Source: Muribaculaceae bacterium (GTDB taxonomy: Bacteria; Bacteroidota; Bacteroidia; Bacteroidales; Muribaculaceae). Taken from it: a stretch of DNA of 36,167 nucleotides. This document shows positions 23,258-31,307 of this stretch, piece after piece. How positions within the stretch are numbered: position 1 is the first letter of the stretch; every line of letters begins with the position of its first letter. The notes under the pieces are model-generated. The model saw only the letters and a list, made by a program, of their open reading frames with translations. It searched no databases and was not told the origin of the DNA. The DNA lies in contig VSPF01000005.1 of assembly GCA_009775195.1 (NCBI GenBank), positions 1-36,167 of the forward strand, in the 5' to 3' direction. Both the position numbers and the translations under genes were made by a program.

Positions 23258-24175
23258 TTACTCGCTAATAAGCTTGCCGGCAACAACCTCTCCGTCACCA
23301 AAATATACCGTATAGATATAAGCACCTCTCGACAAGCTGCGAGGGGTAACGGTAAATATTGTCTCTCCGTGCCCGATTGCAATTCTATCGACAAGGCGAC
23401 CGCGCATGTCGCTAAAGGTTACGAATGTGCCATGCGATGCCTCACGGCCAAGTTCGATAGTAAGAGGAGAGCCTTGCGGAAGGGGATTTGGCCATGCTGC
23501 TGCGGTCTTAGCTAAGACAGTGGGTGTAAGAAGCCCATTTTGGCCGGTGAATGAATAGACGGTCATTTTTTTATATTCGTCATATTCAGCAACATATACT
23601 TTTCCACTTAATGGTTTGCCAAAAACAAAATGTGGTGAAAGCATCTCCTTATTTCCATACTTTTCCACAATAGAAAGAGTAAACTCGCCTACCTTGGAGT
23701 TGTCCTGTTTATACACGGTAAAACACTTGGTTTCTCTGTTGCCGCTGTATTCTTGTATTATTGCGCACCATTTGCCGTCAGTTGTAAAGACTCCTTTAGT
23801 AAGTATAATATAAGGGATGTCGTATCCGAGAGGGTACTCCTGATAAGGTATTGATACATTATACTTGTATTCGTGACCGTTTTCTTCTTTTATTGCATTG
23901 ATATATAAGCCTTTAAGTGTGAAATGGTCTGTGATTGAAAAGTTTTCATCATAGACTGTATACTCTATGTCGCCAACTTCGGTTCCGTCAGCGTTTTTAT
24001 TGATATTTATGATGTTGTAGGTTGCGTTGTAGAGATTGGTGCCATCGGCTGCAAGATTAAAGCCGTAAGAGTTGAATGTGTTGGAGTCAAACAGCATAGT
24101 TGCTGGAAGCGTCTGGGCAAGCAGGGGGATGGTCAGCACCACTGCCGCAAACATTAAGGCAAGTAATTTTTTCAT
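23258..24175 (-). CDS. Small secreted protein with C-terminal sorting-like domain
   Basis: A 305-residue exported protein of unknown function. The signal peptide MKKLLALMFAAVVLTIPLLA is followed by a beta-rich body in which DG and Tyr-rich strands recur (for example YTVYDENFSITDHFTLKGL). From about residue 225 the sequence is a type IX-like sorting domain: AAAWPNPLPQGSPLTIEL, VTFSDMRGRLV, LSRGAYIYTVYFGDG and an end GKLISE. It uses more A and T than its neighbours. The start at 24175 sits behind an unusually long structured leader. The compound hairpin element lies 78 bases past its stop. No operon partner. Confidence 0.82.
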   Translation of the reverse strand: MKKLLALMFAAVVLTIPLLAQTLPATMLFDSNTFNSYGFNLAADGTNLYNATYNIININKNADGTEVGDIEYTVYDENFSITDHFTLKGLYINAIKEENGHEYKYNVSIPYQEYPLGYDIPYIILTKGVFTTDGKWCAIIQEYSGNRETKCFTVYKQDNSKVGEFTLSIVEKYGNKEMLSPHFVFGKPLSGKVYVAEYDEYKKMTVYSFTGQNGLLTPTVLAKTAAAWPNPLPQGSPLTIELGREASHGTFVTFSDMRGRLVDRIAIGHGETIFTVTPRSLSRGAYIYTVYFGDGEVVAGKLISE

Positions 24176-24545
24176 CAGATTGCATTATGCCGACAGGTTC
24201 CCCAAGGTCGGTTGAGTTTAATAATTAAAAGAAGCGTAGGAATCTGTACTCGTTGCCGTTCCTACTTATCGAGGCTTCTCGCATTGCCCTTCACCGTCAA
24301 ACGGCAACGCAGAAGCCCACGCTTATATATGCTATTATTGCAGTCAGCATAAAACAATCTATATAGATTGTTCTTGCTGACTACGATAATACATAGCATC
24401 GGGCGACTACATTGCTTAATCCCTGACGGTGAAAGAAATTTTGCGAGAATTTCGATAAATCAGGAATAAGCGTTAAGTCACGCTCTTGTTGAATATGTCA
24501 CAATGTCGATGTTGCCTACCGGACGACTACATTGGCATTGCAGTG
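24176..24545 (-). promoter_or_regulatory. Long structured leader upstream of the 305-residue secreted protein
   Basis: This stretch carries several strong inverted repeats. They are: GGCTTCT...AGAAGCC with GCATTGCCC/GGCAACGC inside (24273-24317); GCTATTATTGCAGTCAGCA facing TGCTGACTACGATAATA (24331-24397) with ACAATCTATATAGATTGT inside; GTAGGAA/TTCCTAC (24236-24265); CCGAC/GTCGG (24190-24211); GAAATT/AATTTC (24435-24453); and AGCGT/ACGCT (24469-24484). The loop of the first hairpin holds TTCACCGTCA (24290-24299), which is perfectly complementary to TGACGGTGAA (24424-24433), a possible pseudoknot. CGACTACATTG occurs twice (24404-24414 and 24524-24534). It could be a regulatory leader or a separate small RNA. 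Confidence 0.55.
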
Positions 24546-24575
24546 CAAAGGTACGAAATTTTTTAAAGATGACAA
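24546..24575 (-). promoter_or_regulatory. Promoter for the structured leader and 305-residue gene
   Basis: The minus strand reads TACCTTTG at 24553-24546, with TTG at 24575-24573, 19 bases upstream, which fits the Bacteroidetes promoter pattern. The start point near 24540 gives a leader of about 365 bases. It lies after the stop of the tolC-type gene at 24628. Confidence 0.7.
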
Positions 24576-24627
24576 CATAATGAGTAATTTTTGCAGGGCA
24601 GGCGCATGGATATCTAATGAGAGTGTA

Positions 24628-25923
24628 TCAGAGGGTCTGGGTGTTGTAGAAGTCGAGGATGCGGGCGCGGAGGATGCGCTCGTATTTGGCCTGTACGGCC
24701 TGGGCCTGTGAGTTGATATAGTTGCTCTGGGCCTTTTGGAACTCGGTGGCGTTGGCGCGGCCGTTGTCATATTTCACCTTCATGGCCTCGAACGCGGCCT
24801 CGCTGCTCTCTACGGCAATGCGTGCCGACTCCTGCTTCTTGATGGCCCCTACAGCCTGTGTGTGGGCCTGCACTATTGCTTTGTAGAGACGGTTGCGGGC
24901 ATCGTCGAGCTGTAGGCGTATGCTCTCCTGCTGGGCGCGGGCGCGGCGCACGTTGTTGCGCGTCGAGAAGGCGTCGAAGATGGGTATGCTTAGCGAGAAG
25001 CCGATGCTCTTGGCAAAGTTGTGGCGCATCTGGGCCCCGAAACCCTCGTTGTCAAAGCCTGAGGTCTTGTAGTAGTTAGTACCTAAGCCTGCGCTGAACG
25101 ACAGTGTGGGTATGTAGCCCGTCTTGGCGAGGGCAACGTTTTTCTCGGCGGCTTCTTCTTGCAGGCGTCCGGCGCGCATGGTGTGGTTGTATTGCAGGGC
25201 GTTGGCAAACACGTCGTCGGGCGAGGGGAGCAGTCGCTCGTCGTCGCCGAGCGGAGCTATATCGAAACCTTCGGCATCGGGCAGGTTGAGCAGCTGCGCC
25301 AGGTCGAGCCGGGCTATGATGCTGTCGTTGACGGCATTTGTTACCGACAGTTCGTCCTGTGCCACCTGCGCACGGGCCTCGTGTATGTCGAGGCCGGGCA
25401 GACGGCCGGCATCGAGCAGTGCCTGGCGGCGGTCGAGTTCCGATTGTGATATGCCGAGGTTGACACGTGCGACCTGTAGCATCTCAGAGGCGTAGAGTGC
25501 CTGGAGATACTGGCTGATGACGTTGAGCGTAACGTCGTCTTTCGCCGCCTCGACCTGCTCGAGCGTCGCCTTGAGGGCTGTGCGCGAATATGACAATTGG
25601 CGCACGGCGCGGAGGCCCTGGAAGATTGGCAGGCTCAGGTTGGCACCGACCGAGAACGACGAGGTGTTGCGGTTGGCATAAGTATTGTCGGCAGTAAGGC
25701 CGCGACCGAAGTTGAAACTCTGCGAGCCGTATGCCTGCACCTGGGGCAGGAAGCGGTCTTTAGCCTCGGTGACGGCAAGCTCGCCCTCGAGCGCGCTGAC
25801 CTTGCGGCTCTGCACGTCGATATTGTGGTCAATTGCATACGTCACGCACTCGTCGAGCGTCCAGGTCTTGGCTCCTGCACTAAGCGAAGCCAGGGCCACG
25901 AGCATAAATAGTGTCTTTTTCAT
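24628..25923 (-). CDS. TolC-family outer membrane efflux protein
   Basis: A 431-residue outer-membrane channel that completes a tripartite exporter. The signal peptide (about residues 1-18) is followed by WTLDECVTYAIDHNIDVQ, the first helix typical of the family. Two homologous halves follow with long alpha-helical coiled-coil segments, strand pairs such as SFNFGRGL and SFSVGANLSLPIFQGL in the first half and GFSLSIPIFDAFSTRNNVRRAR in the second. The start codon overlaps the stop of the membrane-fusion gene by one base (TAATG). It is the last gene of a five-gene minus-strand operon with an ABC ATPase and two permeases. Confidence 0.92.
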   Translation of the reverse strand: MKKTLFMLVALASLSAGAKTWTLDECVTYAIDHNIDVQSRKVSALEGELAVTEAKDRFLPQVQAYGSQSFNFGRGLTADNTYANRNTSSFSVGANLSLPIFQGLRAVRQLSYSRTALKATLEQVEAAKDDVTLNVISQYLQALYASEMLQVARVNLGISQSELDRRQALLDAGRLPGLDIHEARAQVAQDELSVTNAVNDSIIARLDLAQLLNLPDAEGFDIAPLGDDERLLPSPDDVFANALQYNHTMRAGRLQEEAAEKNVALAKTGYIPTLSFSAGLGTNYYKTSGFDNEGFGAQMRHNFAKSIGFSLSIPIFDAFSTRNNVRRARAQQESIRLQLDDARNRLYKAIVQAHTQAVGAIKKQESARIAVESSEAAFEAMKVKYDNGRANATEFQKAQSNYINSQAQAVQAKYERILRARILDFYNTQTL

Positions 25924-27020
25924 TACTGTTCGATTTTAGAGGCGCGGAGCACTGCGGTTGAGTCAATGCCTTCTTTTATTTCGATGTTTATGCCATCGCT
26001 GAGGCCGGTCTTTACCGGGGTGCGTTTATACTCGGGCTTGGGCAGGCTGTCGGTCATGACGAATACGAAGGTACTGTCGCCCTCGAAGGTCACTACCGAT
26101 TCGGGCACGGTCATCACATCTTGAGCGCGTTCGAGCGCGACCTTTGCATTGGCCGAGTATCCCGAGCGCAGGCCGGTCACGTCGTCGAGCACGAGGGCGG
26201 CCTTGATTTCGAAGGTGTTAGCACCGCCGCTGTCGTCGCCCTTGGGCGAGATATACTCGATAGTGGCGAGTGGGTGCAGGTCGGGCATGGCGCCGATGGT
26301 GATGTCCATGGGCATGCCAACGCGCAGCTTGCCAACCTCGGTCTCGTCGACCTTGCCTTTGAAAATCAGCTTGTTCATATCGGCGATTTTTGCCACGGTA
26401 GTACCGTCGTTCATCGTGTTTGCCTGGATTACCGAGCTACCGACCTTGACAGGCACGTCGAGAATAAGGCCGGTTATGGTTGCCCTGACGAGGGTGTTGC
26501 TTTCCTTGGCATTGAGTCGGCTCACGCCCTCGCGCACGATGTTGTAGGCATCGCGTGCGGCCTCGACTTCTTCCTGTGCCTTGTTATAGTTCTTTTGCGA
26601 GGTCTCGTATTCTTCGCGTGATATTACGTCCTTGGCAAAAAGCTCCTTGTCGCGTTTAAATTTAGCAGTGGCGTCGGTAAGTTCGATTTCGGCCGTGCTT
26701 ACGCGGCTCTGCGCGCTCGATAGTTGCGAAGCCTCGGGTATGACCTTGATTTTTGCAATAACGTCGCCTTCTTTGACCAGGTCGCCGGCCTCGACATTTA
26801 TTTCGCTGATGATACCCGAGATTTGGGGTTTGATTTCGATTTCGTCGCGAGGCTCGATTTTGCCGGTGAGCACGGTGTTGCGCTCGATGGTCAGACGCTG
26901 GGGTTGGGCGGTAGAATAGACTTCTTCCTTTTCCTTGCCGTTGTTATATAGGAATACGAAGGTGCCTACAAAGACAGCAGCCACAAGCACCCACAAAAAG
27001 ATTTTAAAAAATTTCTTCAT
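25923..27020 (-). CDS. HlyD/RND-type periplasmic adaptor (membrane fusion protein, MacA-like)
   Basis: A 365-residue adaptor that links the inner-membrane transporter to TolC. One N-terminal membrane anchor (about residues 5-26) is followed by a barrel-sandwich/lipoyl half (TGKIEPRDEIEIKPQISGII, EINVEAGDLVKEGDVIAKI), a helical hairpin (about 95-175), the second lipoyl half, a beta-barrel domain (FKGKVDETEVGKLRVGMPM) and a membrane-proximal domain. The order ATPase, permease, permease, adaptor, TolC and the FtsX-type permeases make it MacA-like rather than an RND adaptor. It ends on the TolC start codon (TAATG overlap). Confidence 0.92.
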   Translation of the reverse strand: MKKFFKIFLWVLVAAVFVGTFVFLYNNGKEKEEVYSTAQPQRLTIERNTVLTGKIEPRDEIEIKPQISGIISEINVEAGDLVKEGDVIAKIKVIPEASQLSSAQSRVSTAEIELTDATAKFKRDKELFAKDVISREEYETSQKNYNKAQEEVEAARDAYNIVREGVSRLNAKESNTLVRATITGLILDVPVKVGSSVIQANTMNDGTTVAKIADMNKLIFKGKVDETEVGKLRVGMPMDITIGAMPDLHPLATIEYISPKGDDSGGANTFEIKAALVLDDVTGLRSGYSANAKVALERAQDVMTVPESVVTFEGDSTFVFVMTDSLPKPEYKRTPVKTGLSDGINIEIKEGIDSTAVLRASKIEQ

Positions 27021-27060
27021 TATGTTAATGGATTATAGATTTTTAATTTGTAATAGGGGG

Positions 27061-28308
27061 TTATTTGTCCCTGAGGGCCTCGATGGGCTTAATCCGCATG
27101 GCCTTGATGGCCGGTAGTGTGCCGGCCGCGCTGCCGAGGACGAAGAACGTAGCCACTATGGCAAGGGCGAGGCCGAAAGAGATTTCGAAGCCGGCCTTGC
27201 CGAGCATGGGGTCGGTAGTGAAGTAATCGACAATACCGAGCACTATGGTGGCGAAGCATACGCCGGCAGTGCCGGCTACGAGGGTCAGCAACACGCTCTC
27301 GCTCAACACCTGCACGGTGATGTCGGCAGGGGTGGCCCCGATTGCGCGGCGTATGCCGAACTCGTGAGTGCGCTCCTTTACGACTATCCACATGATGTTG
27401 CCCACGCCGATTACGCCGGCTAAGAGCGACCCGGCACCGACGAAGCCCGCAAGTATGGCTATGCCCATGAAGATGCTGTTGATTTGGTCGAACATTTCCG
27501 AGAGGTCCATAAACCAGAATGCCTGGCTGTCGGCGGGGTGGATTGCGTGGCGCCCCGAGAGGAAGCGGCGGATTGCCGCCTCGTTCTCGTCGGGCTTGTG
27601 GCCTGCCGGGGCGGTGTAGATGAAGAACCCTACCGAGTTGCCCTGGTTAAACGCCTGGCGCAGGGTAGAGCCGGGTATTATGTAGTTGTCGTCGATACGG
27701 CCCATTATGCTTGCCTCGCCTACCTGGCCGGCAACGCCGATACAGGTAAAGTAGACACCGTTGAGACTGAGGCGTTTGCCTATGGGCGACTCGTTGCCGA
27801 AGAGCTCGCTGGCGATATTTCGGCCCAGGACAACCACTTTGCGTGTCTCGCTGTAGTCGCGAGCGTTGATAAAGCGGCCTTCATAAATGACGGGCAGCAT
27901 GATTTTGCCATACTCCGGCTCTATGCCCATGGCCTGTGCGGCCTTCGACCTCACGGAGTAGACGCCGGTCACGCTGCGGCCGTTGATTGCCGACGAGTAC
28001 TCTATTGCCGGGGCTATGCGGCGTATATCGTCTACGTCCTCGGTGGTCAGCGTCCAGTAGCTGCCTTTGTTGAAGCCCATATATGAAATCGAGCGTGGGT
28101 TCGAGCCCATGCCGCCCATGTTGGTGGCCAGGCCGGCGAAGTTGCGGCTCATGATACCCTTGAAACCCTCGGCGCCGCCGAGCAGCATGGCAAGCATGGC
28201 TGTGCCCCAGAAGATACCGAAGGCCGTGAGGAATGTGCGCGTCTTATTGCGTGCAAGCGTGGCGCCGATTTCGCGCCAGTTCTCGAGTTGGAAGATTGTA
28301 AGTCGCAT
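27061..28308 (-). CDS. ABC transporter permease, MacB/FtsX type (second copy)
   Basis: A 415-residue inner-membrane permease. The start is ATG 28308, reading MRLTIFQLENWREIGATL; a longer frame would run back through the neighbouring permease gene. There is one N-terminal helix (TRTFLTAFGIFWGTAMLAML), a large periplasmic MacB-type domain (about 50-285), and three C-terminal helices in the FtsX domain, including NIMWIVVKERTHEFGIRRAIG, which is the typical cytoplasmic loop. The end is KPIEALRDK. It lies 2 bases after the other permease gene. The two permeases differ clearly in sequence and probably form a heterodimer with one shared ATPase, in place of the usual homodimeric MacB. Confidence 0.9.
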   Translation of the reverse strand: MRLTIFQLENWREIGATLARNKTRTFLTAFGIFWGTAMLAMLLGGAEGFKGIMSRNFAGLATNMGGMGSNPRSISYMGFNKGSYWTLTTEDVDDIRRIAPAIEYSSAINGRSVTGVYSVRSKAAQAMGIEPEYGKIMLPVIYEGRFINARDYSETRKVVVLGRNIASELFGNESPIGKRLSLNGVYFTCIGVAGQVGEASIMGRIDDNYIIPGSTLRQAFNQGNSVGFFIYTAPAGHKPDENEAAIRRFLSGRHAIHPADSQAFWFMDLSEMFDQINSIFMGIAILAGFVGAGSLLAGVIGVGNIMWIVVKERTHEFGIRRAIGATPADITVQVLSESVLLTLVAGTAGVCFATIVLGIVDYFTTDPMLGKAGFEISFGLALAIVATFFVLGSAAGTLPAIKAMRIKPIEALRDK

Positions 28309-28310
28309 GG

Positions 28311-29531
28311 TTATTCGTCGCGCAGGGCTTCTACGGGTTTGACTTTGGTTGCCTTTATGGCCGGGAAGAGACCGGCGATGGCTCCGGCTATAATCAGGGC
28401 GATAGTTACCTCGACGGCGATTGACAGGTCGACCGTGGGATTCTTGAAGCCCTCGGTGTTGTCGCCTACAAAATAGTTGATGAGCTGTAGCACCACGAAG
28501 CCCATAAAGACGCCGATATAGCCGAATATGGCCGTCATGGCCACGCTCTCGGTAATGACCTGGGTGACTATCGAGCGCGGCTTGGCACCTATGGCGCGGC
28601 GTATGCCGATTTCGTGGGTGCGCTCGCGAACGGATACAAACATGATGTTGCTCACGCCCACTATGCCGGTCAGCAATGTGAGCAGGCCGAGCACCCACAC
28701 GGCTATTTGCAATATGTTGCCCGCTGTCTGGCCGCGCAGATAGTCGTTGAAGCGGTTCCAAGTCCATATTGCGTTGGCATCGTCGGGCGCAAACTCGTGC
28801 TGACGGGCCAGACTGGCACGTATGTCGTCTTCGGCGGCTTCGCCCGATGCCTCGTCGGTAAGGCCCTGCACCGTCACATTGAGCTGGTAGGCGTCGTCGT
28901 TGTTGCCCGTCACGGCCTTATAGGCTGTGTAGGGGGCATAGGTGGTGCGGTTCCAGCGGTGTGTGTATATGCCGACTACAGTCCACGCAAGGCCCATCGA
29001 GCTTACGGTTTTGCCAAGGGCTGTAGAGTCGTTGCCAAAGAGCAGCGCGGCCTGGGTGTCGCGGAGCACCATCACACGGCGCGCGCCGCTGATGTCGAGG
29101 TCGTTGATGAAACGGCCATATTTTATGGTCATGCGCTCGGTGCGGGCCGCGTCGGGAAAGACGGCGTCGAAGCCCTGGATAACGTCGAGCGACGTAGAGA
29201 TTTTGGCCGTATCGGCCGAGGCAAATGGCACGACGTCGCTGACGGTCGACTCGTTGTCGTTTTTTATCGCCTTGGCGTCCTCGCCCTTAAGCTCTATCCA
29301 GCGCCCGTCCTTATACCCCTTGTAGGGCTTCGAGGTGCGGCCCCCCCAGATTGATATGACGTTGGTTGCGCGGCTGCCCATGTTTTCCTCGAAGGAGTTG
29401 TTGACGCCCCTGGCCGCGCCGAGCAGGATGATGAGCATGAAGATGCCCCAGGCAACGGCGATGCCGGTCAGCACGGTGCGCAGCTTGTTGTTGCGCAGGG
29501 TCTGGCTTATTTCTCTGAGCAGGTCAAGCAT
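28311..29531 (-). CDS. ABC transporter permease, MacB/FtsX type (first copy)
   Basis: A 406-residue inner-membrane permease of the same family. The first helix (about residues 18-40, LRTVLTGIAVAWGIFMLIILLG) is followed by a periplasmic domain and three C-terminal helices with the loop VSVRERTHEIGIRRAIGAKP and end KPVEALRDE. The start at 29531 overlaps the end of the ATPase gene by 8 bases. MacB-type permeases use ATP hydrolysis to drive a periplasmic motion that pushes substrate through TolC; the substrate here is unknown (macrolide, lipid, peptide or siderophore exporters all fit). Confidence 0.9.
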   Translation of the reverse strand: MLDLLREISQTLRNNKLRTVLTGIAVAWGIFMLIILLGAARGVNNSFEENMGSRATNVISIWGGRTSKPYKGYKDGRWIELKGEDAKAIKNDNESTVSDVVPFASADTAKISTSLDVIQGFDAVFPDAARTERMTIKYGRFINDLDISGARRVMVLRDTQAALLFGNDSTALGKTVSSMGLAWTVVGIYTHRWNRTTYAPYTAYKAVTGNNDDAYQLNVTVQGLTDEASGEAAEDDIRASLARQHEFAPDDANAIWTWNRFNDYLRGQTAGNILQIAVWVLGLLTLLTGIVGVSNIMFVSVRERTHEIGIRRAIGAKPRSIVTQVITESVAMTAIFGYIGVFMGFVVLQLINYFVGDNTEGFKNPTVDLSIAVEVTIALIIAGAIAGLFPAIKATKVKPVEALRDE

Positions 29532-30195
29532 CTTGGTTCACAATTTCGCCGTCGACGATGCGGATAATGCGGTTGGTGGCCGCGCCTACGCCGGGGTCAT
29601 GGGTTACAATCACTATTGTCATGCCCTCGGCATTGAGCTGGCGGAAGATTTCCATCACTTCTTTCGACGTGTGCGAGTCGAGGGCACCGGTGGGTTCGTC
29701 GGCAAGTATGATTGACGGCTTGGTGACGATGGCGCGGGCTATGGCCACGCGCTGTTTCTGACCGCCCGACAACTCGCCCGGCAGGTGTGTGGCGCGGTCG
29801 GCCAGGCCGAGGCGTTCGAGCTGCTCCATGGCCAAGGCGTTGCGCTTGCGGCGGCTCATGCCCTGATAGTAGAGCGGCAGGGCCACGTTCTCGAGCGCGT
29901 TTTTGTAGCCGATAAGGTTGAACGACTGAAATACGAAGCCTATCATGCGGTTTCGCAGTTCGGCGGCGCGGTTCTCGCTGAGGTTGCGGATTTCTACACC
30001 GTCGAGGCGGTATTCGCCGCTGTCGTAATTGTCGAGGATGCCCAGGATGTTGAGCAGGGTTGACTTGCCCGAACCCGACGCGCCCATGATTGATACCAGT
30101 TCGCCACGGGCTATCTCGAGGTTGATGTCCTTGAGAACGTGTAGCGGTACCACGCCGGGGTATGTCTTATTGACGTTGCGTAATGTGATAATCAT
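29524..30195 (-). CDS. ABC transporter ATP-binding protein (MacB/LolD type)
   Basis: A 223-residue ATPase that powers the export operon. All motifs are intact: Walker A GASGSGKST (residues 38-46), Q-loop Gln90 (GFVFQSFNLI), signature LSGGQKQR (142-149), Walker B IILADEPTG (162-170) and the switch His199 (IVIVTHD). Start and length fit the LolD/MacB subfamily. It is first in the order ATPase, permease, permease, adaptor, TolC. The 68-base gap to the thioredoxin-fold gene upstream has no terminator that I can see, so it might be read from that gene's promoter. Confidence 0.94.
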   Translation of the reverse strand: MIITLRNVNKTYPGVVPLHVLKDINLEIARGELVSIMGASGSGKSTLLNILGILDNYDSGEYRLDGVEIRNLSENRAAELRNRMIGFVFQSFNLIGYKNALENVALPLYYQGMSRRKRNALAMEQLERLGLADRATHLPGELSGGQKQRVAIARAIVTKPSIILADEPTGALDSHTSKEVMEIFRQLNAEGMTIVIVTHDPGVGAATNRIIRIVDGEIVNQDA

Positions 30196-30263
30196 TTTTA
30201 TAGAATGTTAGATTATATGTCTTAAGTTCTTATGTGGTTTTTGCCTTGATTGTTTTCTTATAT

Positions 30264-31091
30264 TCAGTCGCCCTTTATGCCGAGGCGGGCCTTCATCGCG
30301 TCCCAGGGAAATTCATGTCCCATGCCTTTAAGCAATAGGCGGTGCCCGCTGTCAAAGAAATAATATGTAGGCATGCCCTGGCAACCGTATATTATTTTCA
30401 TAGGGGTGGCATCTCTGAGAAAATCGCTTACTATTGGGAATTTAAATCCGATTTTTCTGGCCTCGCTCTGCAGGGCCTCCAAATTGTTGGGCTCTACCCA
30501 GTAGTGGACGATTTCGAATGTGTCTCGTGATGTGGCCTCGTAGAGGTCTTTGAGTGCTTCTCGACCTTCTTTGCCCATGCAGCGATAGCCGCTGTAGATA
30601 ACCAGCACATTCTTGCCATCGAGCGACTTCCAGTCGAATTGAGTCCCGTCGGCAAGTTGGCATGGGAAACTTGCAAGGCTGTCGCCTATTGCGAGCTGTC
30701 GCGTGTTGATGTGTCGGTCTACAAGTTTTCCGTAATACGAATTACGGATAGAGTCGGGCAGTGTGGGCAATAATGCCGCGAGGGTGTCTTTTGCGATTAA
30801 GTCTCTCACCATATATACACGCTGTATGCCGCTCGGCACGGATGCATATCTGAGTGCCATAGACCGGTTCTCTTCCCGGGATTTCTGATAGGCTTTGCGG
30901 TAGATGCCCATGAGGCTGTCTTCCCGGGTAGGATTATTGTCGATTTCTTTCCAGATGCGGTCGCCGATACTGTCGAGCCGGAGCCAAATCAGGCTGTCTT
31001 CGTGCAGGTAGTTGCCTTCGGTAACAGGTAGCGAGGCAAAGGCCGTGAGGCCGAGAACAAGCATGAGTATGAAAGAAATGGGTCGTCGCAT
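30264..31091 (-). CDS. Secreted thioredoxin-fold protein lacking a CxxC motif
   Basis: A 275-residue protein with a short signal peptide (MRRPISFILMLVLGLTAFA). I chose ATG 31091 because upstream codons (MRHMGILL) would precede it with a non-signal stretch. Residues 40-135 are helical and charged. From about 138 the chain is a TlpA-type thioredoxin fold: FPCQLADGTQFDWKSLDGK, then the strand NVLVIYSGYRC. Where redox members carry CxxC, this has RCMGK with only one Cys (171). The cis-Pro loop GMPTYYFFDSGH (239-250) is intact. Other cysteines are at 144 and 237. A disulfide or binding role rather than oxidoreduction is inferred. It lies upstream of the export operon. Confidence 0.78.
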   Translation of the reverse strand: MRRPISFILMLVLGLTAFASLPVTEGNYLHEDSLIWLRLDSIGDRIWKEIDNNPTREDSLMGIYRKAYQKSREENRSMALRYASVPSGIQRVYMVRDLIAKDTLAALLPTLPDSIRNSYYGKLVDRHINTRQLAIGDSLASFPCQLADGTQFDWKSLDGKNVLVIYSGYRCMGKEGREALKDLYEATSRDTFEIVHYWVEPNNLEALQSEARKIGFKFPIVSDFLRDATPMKIIYGCQGMPTYYFFDSGHRLLLKGMGHEFPWDAMKARLGIKGD

Positions 31092-31239
31092 ATTAAATAT
31101 GTGAAAATTGAGTAATATACCCATATGACGCACGTATCATGTAAAAGTTACACTCCTTAGAAGAAATTTTTAAGTATATGAATGTTCTAACAGGTTAATT
31201 AATGTTAAAACTGAATTGTTCCTTTATACTGAATTGTTA

Positions 31240-31269
31240 TTCATTGTTCACAAATTTGTGAACAATGAA
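31240..31269. promoter_or_regulatory. 30-bp perfect palindrome, probable HigA operator
   Basis: Bases 31240-31254 (TTCATTGTTCACAAA) are the exact reverse complement of 31255-31269 (TTTGTGAACAATGAA). It covers the -33 element of the higBA promoter, so a bound HigA dimer would block transcription. Two direct copies of ACTGAATTGTT lie just upstream (31210-31220 and 31228-31238). Confidence 0.8.
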
Positions 31270-31286
31270 AACTTTTAATAACTTTG
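31255..31286 (+). promoter_or_regulatory. higBA promoter
   Basis: TTTG (31255-31258) and TAACTTTG (31279-31286) are 20 bases apart. The start point is near 31293, 15 bases before the toxin ATG at 31308. Confidence 0.8.
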
Positions 31287-31307
31287 TGGCATTATTATTA
31301 GTGGTAT

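Noticed and set aside
24331..24397. Invertible promoter (phase-variation switch)
   Set aside because: The inverted repeats are only 25 bases apart, with no promoter between them and no recombinase gene nearby; a stem-loop explains them.
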